From assembly GCF_009766065.1 (NCBI RefSeq), contig NZ_LMUE01000003.1:42799-106798 (forward strand): DNA of 64,000 bases, read 5' to 3'. A program made the translations under genes and the position numbers. The notes beneath the pieces are model-generated. The model saw only the letters and a program-made list of their open reading frames with translations, made no database searches and was not told the origin of the DNA. Each line of letters starts with the position of its first letter. Position 1 is the stretch's first letter. The DNA is from Dyella sp. S184 (lineage in GTDB: Bacteria; Pseudomonadota; Gammaproteobacteria; Xanthomonadales; Rhodanobacteraceae). Of the stretch, positions 33,670-42,252 are shown in pieces.

Positions 33670-34806
33670 TCACTGACCGTCACCGCCTGGGATCGGGGTC
33701 GGATCGAAATGCTGATACTCAGGCGGCGTATACGGCTTAGCCGTCTGGCGGTCAGGAAGACCAGCAGCCCCGCCTGCATCTCCTAAATCTGCCGTCGCCA
33801 GATTCTGACGCCCGACAGGCCGCAAAGCGGCTGTCTGGCGGTCGTCAGAATCTTCCTTGCGACTCGATTTAGAAGGAGACTCAGGTGGAGCAATAAAAGG
33901 GTTATAGACGCCGCCCGCGTGCACCATAACGCGGCACGTAGCGAGCGGCACATCGTAGTCCGTCCCCTGCTCCGTTACACAACTGCATCGACCATCATCA
34001 ACGGCCACGCAGTACAGACGCGGGTCGGCTTTGACGGTGAGCTTGTCGAACATAGGGGCAGTCCACGGGATGCCAGAGACGCGCGGCTGCATCCACTTGG
34101 CGAAATCCTTCTGACGGAGAGTGTCTGATGCGGTGGGAACGTCGGCAACGGAGAGGGCGGGTGTCGGGTGCAAAGACCGGTTCAGACGATGCGGGATGAT
34201 AAAGGCAAGCGCGAGCGCAGCCAGAAGGAGCGCCAGCATCACCCAAACAATGCGGGGCGTACGCACCTTCATCGTATGCAGCGAACTGGACTTGTAAAGA
34301 TCAAAGACTTCTTTCGGGAGCGGAGAAAAAGACATCTCACCCGTTTTCTTCTCGCGCCGATTTTCTGGGTCATCGATGCACCGCATCCACGTATACGTCT
34401 GGCGAACGCCTTTCGATCGCATAATGGAATGCACATGATTATCAACAAGGCGGCGCACATAAGCGCTCATGTTCGCCGGGTGCTGGGTGGTCAATATGAA
34501 ATCCATACCGAAGTGTCGAACCTTCGTGATCTTCTGCACCCACGGAGCGGGGTTGCCTCGATCCTTCGGCATCAGGTGATCTTCCTGACACTCATCGAGG
34601 CAGATAATCGAACCCGGGGGCAGTTCCTCCCACCAGTGTTCGAGCTGCTCCATAGTGAGATCAGATGCGAGACCGGGCTTCAGTCCATTTATACCCATCT
34701 GGAACACCGGGCGACCGGGCTCTTTCTGCTGTAGATCAACAATACGCTTCACCAGCTGCGCAGTTTTTCCAGATCCGGGGAGACCGGTAAGGAGCGTCAC
34801 AGGCAT
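33670..34806 (-). CDS. zot: Zot-type filamentous phage assembly ATPase (pI)
   Basis: A 378-residue protein with an N-terminal Zot domain: Walker A GLPGSGKT (8-15), Walker B-like SIICLDECQED (about 66-76) and an LTTQHP segment. One membrane helix (about 187-206) separates it from a periplasmic C-terminal part with paired Cys (YCVAVDDGRCSCV). This is the pI assembly/export protein of inoviruses, which extrudes virions through the envelope. The Pro/Asp-rich tail is disordered. AGGATCC precedes the ATG, and the DUF2523 gene ends 9 bp upstream. Confidence 0.93.
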   Translation of the reverse strand: MPVTLLTGLPGSGKTAQLVKRIVDLQQKEPGRPVFQMGINGLKPGLASDLTMEQLEHWWEELPPGSIICLDECQEDHLMPKDRGNPAPWVQKITKVRHFGMDFILTTQHPANMSAYVRRLVDNHVHSIMRSKGVRQTYTWMRCIDDPENRREKKTGEMSFSPLPKEVFDLYKSSSLHTMKVRTPRIVWVMLALLLAALALAFIIPHRLNRSLHPTPALSVADVPTASDTLRQKDFAKWMQPRVSGIPWTAPMFDKLTVKADPRLYCVAVDDGRCSCVTEQGTDYDVPLATCRVMVHAGGVYNPFIAPPESPSKSSRKEDSDDRQTAALRPVGRQNLATADLGDAGGAAGLPDRQTAKPYTPPEYQHFDPTPIPGGDGQ

Positions 34807-34815
34807 GAGAGGATC

Positions 34816-35109
34816 CTACGCTGGTGCTTTAGGCAAGGCAGTTAACCGAACCTTCGCGGCATCAGTAAGCATCCGCCCCGCCCATGCGCTGAGGTAAATG
34901 GTTACGTCGGTATCGAGGTGCAGGAACCCGACCCAGTTCCACATCGCGCCGCTTGCCTTCCACTCCGCAAAAATACTGCTGTTGTTGATCAGACCTGATA
35001 CAGCAGCGTGCGACGCGAACCCTATACCCACCGCGAGTAGGCCTGAAATGACCATCTGACCCACAATGCTCAAGAGCATTTCCCCGATCCAAGCCACCAA
35101 GATTGGCAT
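34816..35109 (-). CDS. DUF2523 minor coat protein (pVI-like)
   Basis: A 97-residue hydrophobic protein with two or three membrane helices and the DUF2523 pattern near its C-terminal half (WNWVGFLHLDTDVTIYLSAW). In filamentous phages this gene lies between the adsorption protein and Zot genes and encodes the pVI-like tip protein. Its ATG overlaps the preceding stop (TAATG at 35107-35111). Confidence 0.85.
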   Translation of the reverse strand: MPILVAWIGEMLLSIVGQMVISGLLAVGIGFASHAAVSGLINNSSIFAEWKASGAMWNWVGFLHLDTDVTIYLSAWAGRMLTDAAKVRLTALPKAPA

Positions 35110-37124
35110 TATCCGTTCCTCCCTGCGGTCACCATTGCAGCAGCAAAGAGCGCGAAGCCCTCACCTATCAGAGCGAGCCAGCTAAGAGGCTGGCAGCCAT
35201 CGGACAGCTTGACCGTCACACCACGAACGCTGGTGAAGGTGAAATCCTGTAAGGGACAGGTGGTGGGCGCACCGCCACCACTCTCATCGTAAGTGCCAGC
35301 GTTTGCCTGATCGCCAACCGTATTGCCCGTAGTCGGTGCAACCCAGACTTGTGACTGATTGAGCGCTGTTTGTTTGGCCGTCCAATCGGTAGGAGCTGCG
35401 CCCGTCGAACCGACCAGATCGCTGTGGACCTGACACACGGTCGCCCACTCCGTTCTAGCCGCCCCACAGGCCACGGCGTCCCCCGTGCACGCAGGCGGAG
35501 TGTTGCAATCGGTTCCACCACCATAGGAACCGGTGCCGGACGAACTAGAGGAACCAGCCGGCGCCGTGCCGGTGCCACTCCCATTATTTGATCCTGCCGA
35601 AGGGCCTGAGTCGCCGGGCTTCTGGCCACTGGAGACACCTGTTGGAGTCGTCGCATAGGTGGTTGTGGTGACGGTCTGATTTGCACCGGTCGTCGTGTTG
35701 GTCTGGACGTACTGGTTTACAGATTGGACCTGTGTGGCTGGATCGGAAATCGGGGAACCCGGAGGTGCAGGAGGCAGTGGCGCTGTGGGCGAGCCGGCGC
35801 AAAGCGTAGCAACGGCAGAGCTGCTGCAACCACCTGCGGAGCTGTCCGCCGTTGGTCCAGGCACCACGATTTGGTTACCCGAGGAATCCACCGCAGCGAA
35901 CTGGTTAGACACTGGGTCATAACACGACCCGCCTCCGCAGATAGCAGGCTGTGCAGTGACCGTCGTAACGGGCATCGTCGGTGGAGTTGTATCCGAAGGC
36001 GTGGCATTACCGTTGCCGTCGGTCATGGTGGGAGCGGTGCCGGACGCAAGGTTACCGGTCTCTGTCACAGTAACCCACTGTTCCATTTGACCCGTCTCTG
36101 GATTTAGGGTAGCAGGCGAGTCGGCCGTCATCTGAGCGGCACAGAGAACCTGAGGGCCATACTTGCTCGGGGACCAGAACGTGAAACCGTGAGTAGTAGA
36201 CGCCTGCGAACCGCTCGCACTGTAAATCATAATGGACTGACCGTTCGTCGCGTCAGCAGCGGCAGACTGCTGGCAAGCCGTAGCCACAGGCCCAAGCGTG
36301 TAAGCGAAGGCATCCGTAGCGGCGTTATTGACGTTCAACATCGCGACCAGTCCCGTGGTCGAATTAATCGCGCCCTGATCTACACAGTGATAAGCGCCAG
36401 CTGGAGCAGTTGCAACCTCCGCCTGACAGGCAGCCATCGCCGCCCCTTCGCTGGCATACGTGCCGTTCGCATTTGCGAACGTGGGATAACCGGCGAACGT
36501 AGATAAACAGGCGACGGTTAGCCCGAATAGCAGTCCACTCATGCGCGCTGCCCACGCGCCCAATAGTGCAAGGGAAATCAGCGAAACTGCAGACACGCAA
36601 GCAATCAAACCCGCTCGTGGCGCGAGCAGGACAATTAGAACCGGCATGGACGCACCGAGCGCGAAACTGCCTGCCGACGTAAATGCAGCTTGATTCGGGC
36701 GAGCTCTGCGAGCCGGCGAAATCAGTAGTTCGTTGCGAGCATAGGCGCCCATAGCGCCATTGGACATGAGCTGATCAGCCACCTGCTTTGCAAGGGCTGC
36801 GTCCAGACCAAGACCAAGATAGCTTGCCACCAGTGCTGCGTGTGTCCCGTCACTATCAGCCTTGATGCACGCGCGTTTACGTTGAAGATCCGCCTGTTCA
36901 TAGTCCTCCAGCGAGTACACCGAGACGTACTCGCTGGCCGCCATCGACATGGCGCCGGCGACCAGACCAGCGATCCCGGCAATCAGAATATTTGCATGGG
37001 TTCCATGCGCAGCGGTGACACCGAGTATCAGACTGGCGGTTGATACGATGCCATCGTCGGCACCCAACACCGCTGCTGGTAACCACGCGATGTGTTTCCT
37101 CCGGTGCCGTTTGCTGCGGTGCAT
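35109..37124 (-). CDS. VIT/CCC1 transporter fused in frame to phage adsorption protein
   Basis: A 671-codon frame made of two unrelated parts. Residues 1-194 are a VIT/CCC1-family iron/manganese transporter (WLPAAVLGADDGIVSTASLI, then GLVAGAMSMAASEYVSV) that stops at GAWAAR, about 35-40 residues before the normal end, so the last helix is missing. From Met195 (codon at 36540-36542) the sequence is a phage minor coat/adsorption protein: a hydrophobic signal-like start (LLFGLTVACLSTFAG), a repeat rich in Ala, Gln and Cys (EGAAMAACQAE), Gly/Ser/Thr linkers and a C-terminal membrane anchor. Phage pIII could also start by itself at Met195, although no ribosome binding site is seen there. Read as a deletion joint. 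The metal transporter is probably inactive. Confidence 0.75.
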   Translation of the reverse strand: MHRSKRHRRKHIAWLPAAVLGADDGIVSTASLILGVTAAHGTHANILIAGIAGLVAGAMSMAASEYVSVYSLEDYEQADLQRKRACIKADSDGTHAALVASYLGLGLDAALAKQVADQLMSNGAMGAYARNELLISPARRARPNQAAFTSAGSFALGASMPVLIVLLAPRAGLIACVSAVSLISLALLGAWAARMSGLLFGLTVACLSTFAGYPTFANANGTYASEGAAMAACQAEVATAPAGAYHCVDQGAINSTTGLVAMLNVNNAATDAFAYTLGPVATACQQSAAADATNGQSIMIYSASGSQASTTHGFTFWSPSKYGPQVLCAAQMTADSPATLNPETGQMEQWVTVTETGNLASGTAPTMTDGNGNATPSDTTPPTMPVTTVTAQPAICGGGSCYDPVSNQFAAVDSSGNQIVVPGPTADSSAGGCSSSAVATLCAGSPTAPLPPAPPGSPISDPATQVQSVNQYVQTNTTTGANQTVTTTTYATTPTGVSSGQKPGDSGPSAGSNNGSGTGTAPAGSSSSSGTGSYGGGTDCNTPPACTGDAVACGAARTEWATVCQVHSDLVGSTGAAPTDWTAKQTALNQSQVWVAPTTGNTVGDQANAGTYDESGGGAPTTCPLQDFTFTSVRGVTVKLSDGCQPLSWLALIGEGFALFAAAMVTAGRNG

Positions 37125-37303
37125 TCGCCTTCCAGGTGCTTCTCAGTGATCGGGAGAGAAGTGGCGATGATCCGGCATATCAGGGAAATGCAGACTCGCA
37201 TGTTCATTGCCGGCCATGAACATGGTTCCTTATGAGGGCAGCAGTGTCAGAGGAGCAAACAGCGGCGGATAGGCCGCCGCTAATCGTAGGGCCGGGATAT
37301 GCC

Positions 37304-37840
37304 TCATACAGCTGCGACGGCAGCTGCACTTTCATGCAGGTCGATGCGCAACGGATTGAGAGCACCGAGAATCGCTTTGGCACGGACCATCTCTTCGGAT
37401 GGTCCATGCGCCATCACCAGGAACCCATCGGCTTTCACGGCAGTTTCGTAGGCGATCACGCTGTCTTTCGGAATGCCACTGCTATAAAGCGCTGCGCCCA
37501 ACGCGCTCAGCCCACCGACAACGATGGCACCCTCGATGGCGGCAATCACCATGGCGCCGAGATAGCCGAGAACGACTACATTTCCCAGTACCGGGATGGT
37601 CATGAACACTCCGCCAAACAACCATCCCCACAAGCCGCCCCAGAAGGCGCCGCGCTTGCCCCAGAACTTCACTCGATCTCCGGTGTTGTAGAAGCCAACG
37701 ACTTTCTCGTCAGTGTGATATCCCTTGCCGACGACACTTAGATGCTTCATGTCGATTCCGGCATCGGCCAGCTTCTTGACTGCGGCTTCTGCACCTTCGT
37801 GATCGGCGAAGACGGCGATCACGACATTGAGTTCGGTCAT
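37304..37840 (-). CDS. DUF1269/YflT-like glycine-rich stress protein
   Basis: A 178-residue protein starting MTELNVVIAVFADHE. The first 60 residues form an alpha/beta domain (AEAAVKKLADAGIDMKHLSV) like general stress 17M/YflT domains. The middle is a Gly/Trp-rich hydrophobic hairpin of two membrane-inserting segments (GAFWGGLWGWLFGGVFM and GAMVIAAIEGAIVVGG). The C-terminus returns to a soluble domain ending with GFLVMAHGP. AGGAG lies 6 bp before ATG 37840, which decides the start against a much longer upstream frame. Family members rise in stress and stationary phase. The molecular role is unknown. Confidence 0.8.
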   Translation of the reverse strand: MTELNVVIAVFADHEGAEAAVKKLADAGIDMKHLSVVGKGYHTDEKVVGFYNTGDRVKFWGKRGAFWGGLWGWLFGGVFMTIPVLGNVVVLGYLGAMVIAAIEGAIVVGGLSALGAALYSSGIPKDSVIAYETAVKADGFLVMAHGPSEEMVRAKAILGALNPLRIDLHESAAAVAAV

Positions 37841-38380
37841 GGGATGCTCCTTGAAATAGTTATGCTTAAAGGCCGCGGCCAGAGTCGCTGTGTTTCTTGG
37901 TGACGTCATGGCTTGGCGTGTTTGATGGGAATTTGCTCTTCCTGGATCACCCACTTGAAGCCTCAGCCAAGAGTGGTTTAGACGGTCTGCCGCACATGGT
38001 GTGCAGCGCGGAAGCAGGTCGAGATGCGACTGCAGGATCGTTGCCACATCAAAGTCTTACGGAACCGTAGTGCTTTGATAGGCACGGATTCGCTAAAACA
38101 CACCCGTGTCATGACTGTGAACAGCGCACTGGCAATCAGGATATCGATCGCCAGGAAGGAAATGTCGGAAATCATGTTGATTGTCATGCCAGTACGTTGC
38201 TCGTGCTATCGAGTGCGCGTCTGTGCGTTATCGCACTCAGCGAAGCAGAAATAAAACTCGATACTTCGCTCTGTGCTGTATCGAACAGACGGGCACACGG
38301 CTGTTGACCAAACTGAAACCTTGTAGTCGCTAGTTCCCTACCCTAGCCGACTCTTGTGCGTGTCCTTTAGGAAACAGCTG
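37841..38380. other. 540-bp intergenic region between divergent stress genes
   Basis: No gene with a ribosome binding site is visible. It must hold the promoters of the stress protein (left) and the universal stress protein gene (right). I found no clear FNR (TTGAT-N4-ATCAA) or CRP palindrome by eye. Confidence 0.4.
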
Positions 38381-39211
38381 ATGACTTACTCCACCTTGAT
38401 GGTTCATCTGAGTCTTGGGATTCCAAATGAGGGGCTTCTTCATATCACCGCTGATCTTGCAGAACGCTTCAACGCTCATGTGATCGGCATAGCCGCGAGT
38501 CAGCCATTGCAGATCACCTATGGCGATGGATTCATGGCGGGAGATCTCTACGAGCAGGATTGCCTCGAGATGAAGAGGGAGACCAGCGAAGCGGAAGCTA
38601 GCTTCCGAGCCGTGCTTCATGGGATGGCATCTCGTCTGGAGTGGCGTTCAAAGGTTCTCGACACGTCTTTGGCAGCCTACGTGGCGGAGCAGGCGCGCGC
38701 TGCAGACCTTCTTATCATCAGCCCTGAAGAAGAAGGTGTGACACGCGATTTCTCAAGACGAGTGAATGTTGGCGACCTGGTTATGCACGTGGCGCGCCCT
38801 GTTCTACTTGTCCCGTCCGGTGTGAATCAACTTGATTTAAGAAGTGTCGTTGTTGGATGGAAAGAAACCCTAGAAACGCGCCGTGCCATCTGCGATGCGT
38901 TGCCGATGCTGAAGAAGGCTGGACATGTGACCGTGGTGGAGATCTGCGCCATCGCAGATATCGCGGCTGCCAATGACCGCTTGAAGGATGTTGTCGCATG
39001 GCTTGGGCGCCACGGTATAGCGGCGGAGGCTATGAGCGTTCTTTCGCAGGGGAACGATGCTGCCGAGCTGGATGCCATCGCCCAGCAAAGGAATGCGGGT
39101 CTATTGGTCGCAGGTGCCTATGGACATAGCCGTCTTCGCGAATGGGCGCTGGGAGGCGTAACACGCAACCTCATGTTGCACCCGGCCCGCTGTTCGCTAG
39201 TGTCGCACTGA
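38381..39211 (+). CDS. tandem universal stress protein (UspA family)
   Basis: A 276-residue cytoplasmic protein with two Usp domains. The C-terminal domain ends in the ATP-binding-type sequence LLVAGAYGHSRLREWALGGVTR, the canonical G-2x-G-9x-G(S/T) loop with the last residues altered. The N-terminal domain has a degenerate form (LLIISPEEEGVTRDFSRR). ATG 38381 is chosen over a TTG at 38354 because AGGA lies 8 bp upstream. Tandem Usp proteins are markers of hypoxia or stationary-phase regulons. It opens the stress gene run and is followed by the alcohol dehydrogenase gene. Confidence 0.88.
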   Translation: MTYSTLMVHLSLGIPNEGLLHITADLAERFNAHVIGIAASQPLQITYGDGFMAGDLYEQDCLEMKRETSEAEASFRAVLHGMASRLEWRSKVLDTSLAAYVAEQARAADLLIISPEEEGVTRDFSRRVNVGDLVMHVARPVLLVPSGVNQLDLRSVVVGWKETLETRRAICDALPMLKKAGHVTVVEICAIADIAAANDRLKDVVAWLGRHGIAAEAMSVLSQGNDAAELDAIAQQRNAGLLVAGAYGHSRLREWALGGVTRNLMLHPARCSLVSH

Positions 39212-39278
39212 GTTATCTGTTGCCCAGGAAGGTCAATGCAATCCCATCCAGCACGCTCAATGAATCAGGATGTCAGTG

Positions 39279-40268
39279 ATGGCCATGCATGCGATGGTGC
39301 TTAGGAAGTTGGGTGGTCCACTGGAGTGGACTGAGCTTCCTGATCGGTCTCCGGGGCTTGGCGAAATACGCGTCAAGATGATGGCATGCGGCGTTTGCAG
39401 GACAGACCTGCACGTGCTCGATGGTGAGCTTCCCAACCCGCAATTGCCAATCATCCCAGGCCATGAAATTGTTGGCCGGATCGATATGGTCGGACCGGGT
39501 GTCAAGGGTCTATATGAGGGCGAACGCGTCGGCATCCCTTGGCTGGGCCATACCTGCGGCGTCTGCCCCTATTGCATAGGGGCTCGTGAAAATCTTTGTG
39601 ACCACCCGCTCTTCACCGGATATACGCGGGACGGTGGCTTTGCGACCGCAATGATCGCCGATGCGCGCTATGCGTTCCCCCTCGGCGAGTTGGGTAGCGA
39701 CGTGTCCCTGGCTCCTTTGCTTTGCGCCGGCCTTATCGGCTGGCGGTCGCTAATGATCGCGGGTGACGGTAAAAAACTGGGGCTATACGGGTTTGGCGCC
39801 GCAGCCCACATCTTGGCGCAGGTCGCTCGATGGGAGGGACGATCAGTGTTCGCTTTCACGCGCCCGGGGGACGTTGCCACTCAAGGCTTTGCCCGACATC
39901 TTGGCGCGACATGGGCGGGTGGATCCGATGAGATGCCGCCGGAACCTCTGGATGCCGCAATTATCTTTGCAACAGCAGGTGAACTTGTCCCACTCGCATT
40001 GAAAGCGGTGCGCAAGGGTGGGCGCGTGGTCTGCGCAGGCATTCACATGAGCGACATTCCGAGTTTCCCATATGGATTGCTGTGGGAGGAGCGCCAACTC
40101 ATGTCGGTCGCCAACCTTACGCGGCAGGATGGACTCGACTTTCTCCGCTTGGCGCCAGACATCGGCATTGTCACGACAACCACGACCTACAAACTGACAC
40201 AGGCGAATCAAGCTCTCGCCGATCTTCGCGCAGGAAAATTCGAGGGCGCCGCCGTTCTCGCACCTTGA
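39279..40268 (+). CDS. zinc-dependent alcohol dehydrogenase
   Basis: A 329-residue medium-chain dehydrogenase. Catalytic zinc ligands are Cys in [10 protein letters not shown] and His in PGHEIVG. The structural zinc site is [16 protein letters not shown] nucleotide-binding segment follows ([17 protein letters not shown]), where the usual GxGxxG is slightly modified (GFGAAA). It should interconvert alcohols and aldehydes with NAD(P)H. Among several near starts (39270, 39279, 39285) I take 39279, since AGGA lies 8 bp upstream. In low-oxygen stress islands this enzyme recycles NADH. Confidence 0.9.
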   Translation: MAMHAMVLRKLGGPLEWTELPDRSPGLGEIRVKMMACGVCRTDLHVLDGELPNPQLPIIPGHEIVGRIDMVGPGVKGLYEGERVGIPWLGHTCGVCPYCIGARENLCDHPLFTGYTRDGGFATAMIADARYAFPLGELGSDVSLAPLLCAGLIGWRSLMIAGDGKKLGLYGFGAAAHILAQVARWEGRSVFAFTRPGDVATQGFARHLGATWAGGSDEMPPEPLDAAIIFATAGELVPLALKAVRKGGRVVCAGIHMSDIPSFPYGLLWEERQLMSVANLTRQDGLDFLRLAPDIGIVTTTTTYKLTQANQALADLRAGKFEGAAVLAP

Positions 40269-40382
40269 TCACACGACCAATCGGAGTACGTGCCGTAGCG
40301 AACAGACCAACGATCAGGGATTGCTCACACTGTCGCATCGAACCAACGCACGCCGTTCGCAAGCAACACCTTGGCGCCGCCT

Positions 40383-41108
40383 ATGTTGCAGGACCACTCA
40401 TTGTCAGCCATAGCTTCCATGCGAGTCGTCAACCGCCTGATCGAAGGCCTCCCGCGTAGGGAGCGCCATTGGATGCTGGAACATTGCGAGCCGATGGAAC
40501 TGGATTTCGGTGACATCCTGTGCGAGCCCGACCAGCCTTTCCGACATGTCTATTTTCCACTCACCGGATTTATCTCGCTGGTAACCTCGCTGCAGAATCA
40601 TCAGCCGCTGGAAATGGGGCTGATTGGCAACGAAGGCATGCTCGGCGGGACGATAGTCCTGGGGATTTCCTCTGTTCCTCTGCGCGCCGTGGTCCAGGGA
40701 GCAGGAGTCCTTTTGCGTATGACGGCGGTGCAATTGCGGGAAGAAATGCAGCGCAGTCCGGCACTTCGCCGCACACTTCAGCGCTACCTATATGTCCTGA
40801 TGGCGCAACTGTCGCAAATCGGCGCCTGTACCCATTTCCATGAGATCGAGCCACGGTTGGCGCGATGGCTATTGATGACGCATGACCGTGCCCACGCTGA
40901 TCATTTCCATCTTACACACGAGTACCTCGCCAATATGCTTGGTGTGCGCCGAAGCGGTATCAGTGTAGCCGCCGGGGTGCTGCGGCGAAAAAAGCTCATT
41001 CGCTACGTGCGAGGCGAGATACATATCCTCGACCGCAGCGGACTGGAGGCTGCAGCATGTGAATGCTACGGCACACTACTTGAAGACTACGCAAAGCTTT
41101 TCGCCTAG
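40383..41108 (+). CDS. Crp/Fnr family transcriptional regulator (copy 1)
   Basis: A 241-residue regulator with a cNMP-type effector domain (RHVYFPLTGFISLV, then MGLIGNEGMLGGTIVLG) and a C-terminal winged helix (LTHEYLANMLGVRRSGISVAAGVLRRKKLI). There is no N-terminal Cys cluster, so it is not an iron-sulfur FNR. The GNEGM subtype is common as an orphan regulator in stress loci. The start is uncertain among TTG 40371, ATG 40383 and ATG 40419, none with a clear ribosome binding site. A second regulator of the same subtype is at 46723. Confidence 0.88.
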   Translation: MLQDHSLSAIASMRVVNRLIEGLPRRERHWMLEHCEPMELDFGDILCEPDQPFRHVYFPLTGFISLVTSLQNHQPLEMGLIGNEGMLGGTIVLGISSVPLRAVVQGAGVLLRMTAVQLREEMQRSPALRRTLQRYLYVLMAQLSQIGACTHFHEIEPRLARWLLMTHDRAHADHFHLTHEYLANMLGVRRSGISVAAGVLRRKKLIRYVRGEIHILDRSGLEAAACECYGTLLEDYAKLFA

Positions 41109-41232
41109 CTTGACCCTTGGTGTCCCTGCGTAGCGTTCGTCACTCAAGTGGCGAGGATGTTCTGGCACGCGATGAATCAGGTGAATGGCGCCTGTTAGAT
41201 CGCTGTTTCTTTATGCCACAGTCCGACGACTG

Positions 41233-41943
41233 CTATTCATCATAGGGTGAAGAGTCCTTCACAGCCTGTCGGGTCAGATCGACGGTGACCGTGTGGTCAA
41301 GCCAACTCACTTCTTGGATCGATTGCGGATCTATGAGCACCTGGTGGTCGCCCCACCAGTTGCTCGTCTGCACGATCATGTATCGAATGGCCCAGCTCTC
41401 CTCGTCGACGAGCAAACCGTGCACGTGGCCGATGTCACCATCCCGTGCATCAATGTGATAGTTCACTATGGCCTTGCAGCTGCGCAGATCGGGGTCGTCA
41501 TGCTTGCCAGATCCGGATTCAAGTAGCCGTCTCTTGTTGTATTCGGTCTCAAAGCTGCCAGAACCTGCACCCGGCAGCATCATGCTCGGACTAACGCCCG
41601 CCCCCCAGAGACCGGCGCCACCCCAGTAATACGGGTAACCGTAATAACCCAGATACCCGATTTCGTGCTGTCGGGAGATCGGCCTATTGGTATCAATATC
41701 GGGACTGTTCCTTACTTGTTCTTTGGTGATTGATACCGGGAGCACCTTTCCAGCCCAGTCCGGTGGGCCGATCGCGAAAGGCGAGATCAGTACCTTGCGA
41801 CTTGAAAGCCAGGTACCGGTTTCGACAACCAGGTAGCGAATGACCCATGTTTCGTCATCGAAATAGAAATCTTTGACATGACCAATAGGGCCGTCGATAG
41901 CACGGATCGCATAATTTTCCAGATCACTCATGCTACGCAACAT
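41233..41943 (-). CDS. PRC-barrel domain protein, two barrels
   Basis: A 236-residue soluble protein with an N-terminal PRC-barrel (IGHVKDFYFDDETWVIRYLVV, residues about 15-75), a Gly/Tyr-rich linker (YLGYYGYPYYWGGAG) and a second barrel (IGHVHGLLVDEESWAIRYMIV, about 165-230). PRC barrels bind proteins or RNA-related partners. In this arrangement they occur in stress-linked proteins of unknown role. AGGAGAG precedes ATG 41943. The gene faces the Crp/Fnr gene and is divergent from the proton ATPase gene. The interval 41944-42252 shows no gene. Confidence 0.87.
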   Translation of the reverse strand: MLRSMSDLENYAIRAIDGPIGHVKDFYFDDETWVIRYLVVETGTWLSSRKVLISPFAIGPPDWAGKVLPVSITKEQVRNSPDIDTNRPISRQHEIGYLGYYGYPYYWGGAGLWGAGVSPSMMLPGAGSGSFETEYNKRRLLESGSGKHDDPDLRSCKAIVNYHIDARDGDIGHVHGLLVDEESWAIRYMIVQTSNWWGDHQVLIDPQSIQEVSWLDHTVTVDLTRQAVKDSSPYDE

Positions 41944-42252
41944 CGGTCACTCTCCTTTGGAATTGAGCAGGGGTTGCTCGGTTGGCTTGCGTCCCATCTT
42001 CAGAGACTGCATCAGCATGCTGCCGCGCGTCGATGCTCGGGTCGGTACGGCAACGCACAGAAGCACGTCATGGAGCATGATCCAACGGCGAAAACTCAGG
42101 TTCTAATGCGTTAACAACACGATCGGTCATCTCTCAGGAACGTGCCATTTTTAGGCAACCATGTGTCGAGATGACCATTTCATACGGGAATTTCGACGGG
42201 CTCCTATGCGCGGTGCCGCACAGATTAGGCTCAGACTTGCGCGCACGCTTGA

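Larger units (their letters stand above)
32570..36545. mobile_element. filamentous (Inoviridae-type) prophage remnant
   Basis: Left end at or near the dif site (32714). Genes in phage order on the minus strand are an adsorption-like protein, a DUF2523 protein, Zot and a small membrane protein, with one convergent small gene next to the dif end. Replication initiator, ssDNA-binding and major coat genes, which normally precede the adsorption gene, are absent, and no second dif copy is visible at the right end. The right edge lies inside the fused ORF near 36542. The remnant has therefore lost its replication half by a deletion that ran into a host gene. The left limit given here is generous. 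Confidence 0.75.

Noticed and set aside
37841..38047. 69-residue N-terminal extension of the glycine-rich stress protein
   Set aside because: AGGAG before ATG 37840 and the family start at MTELNVV decide against it.
38281..38380. FNR-type site before the universal stress protein gene
   Set aside because: TTGACCAAACTGAAA does not match TTGAT-N4-ATCAA well enough.
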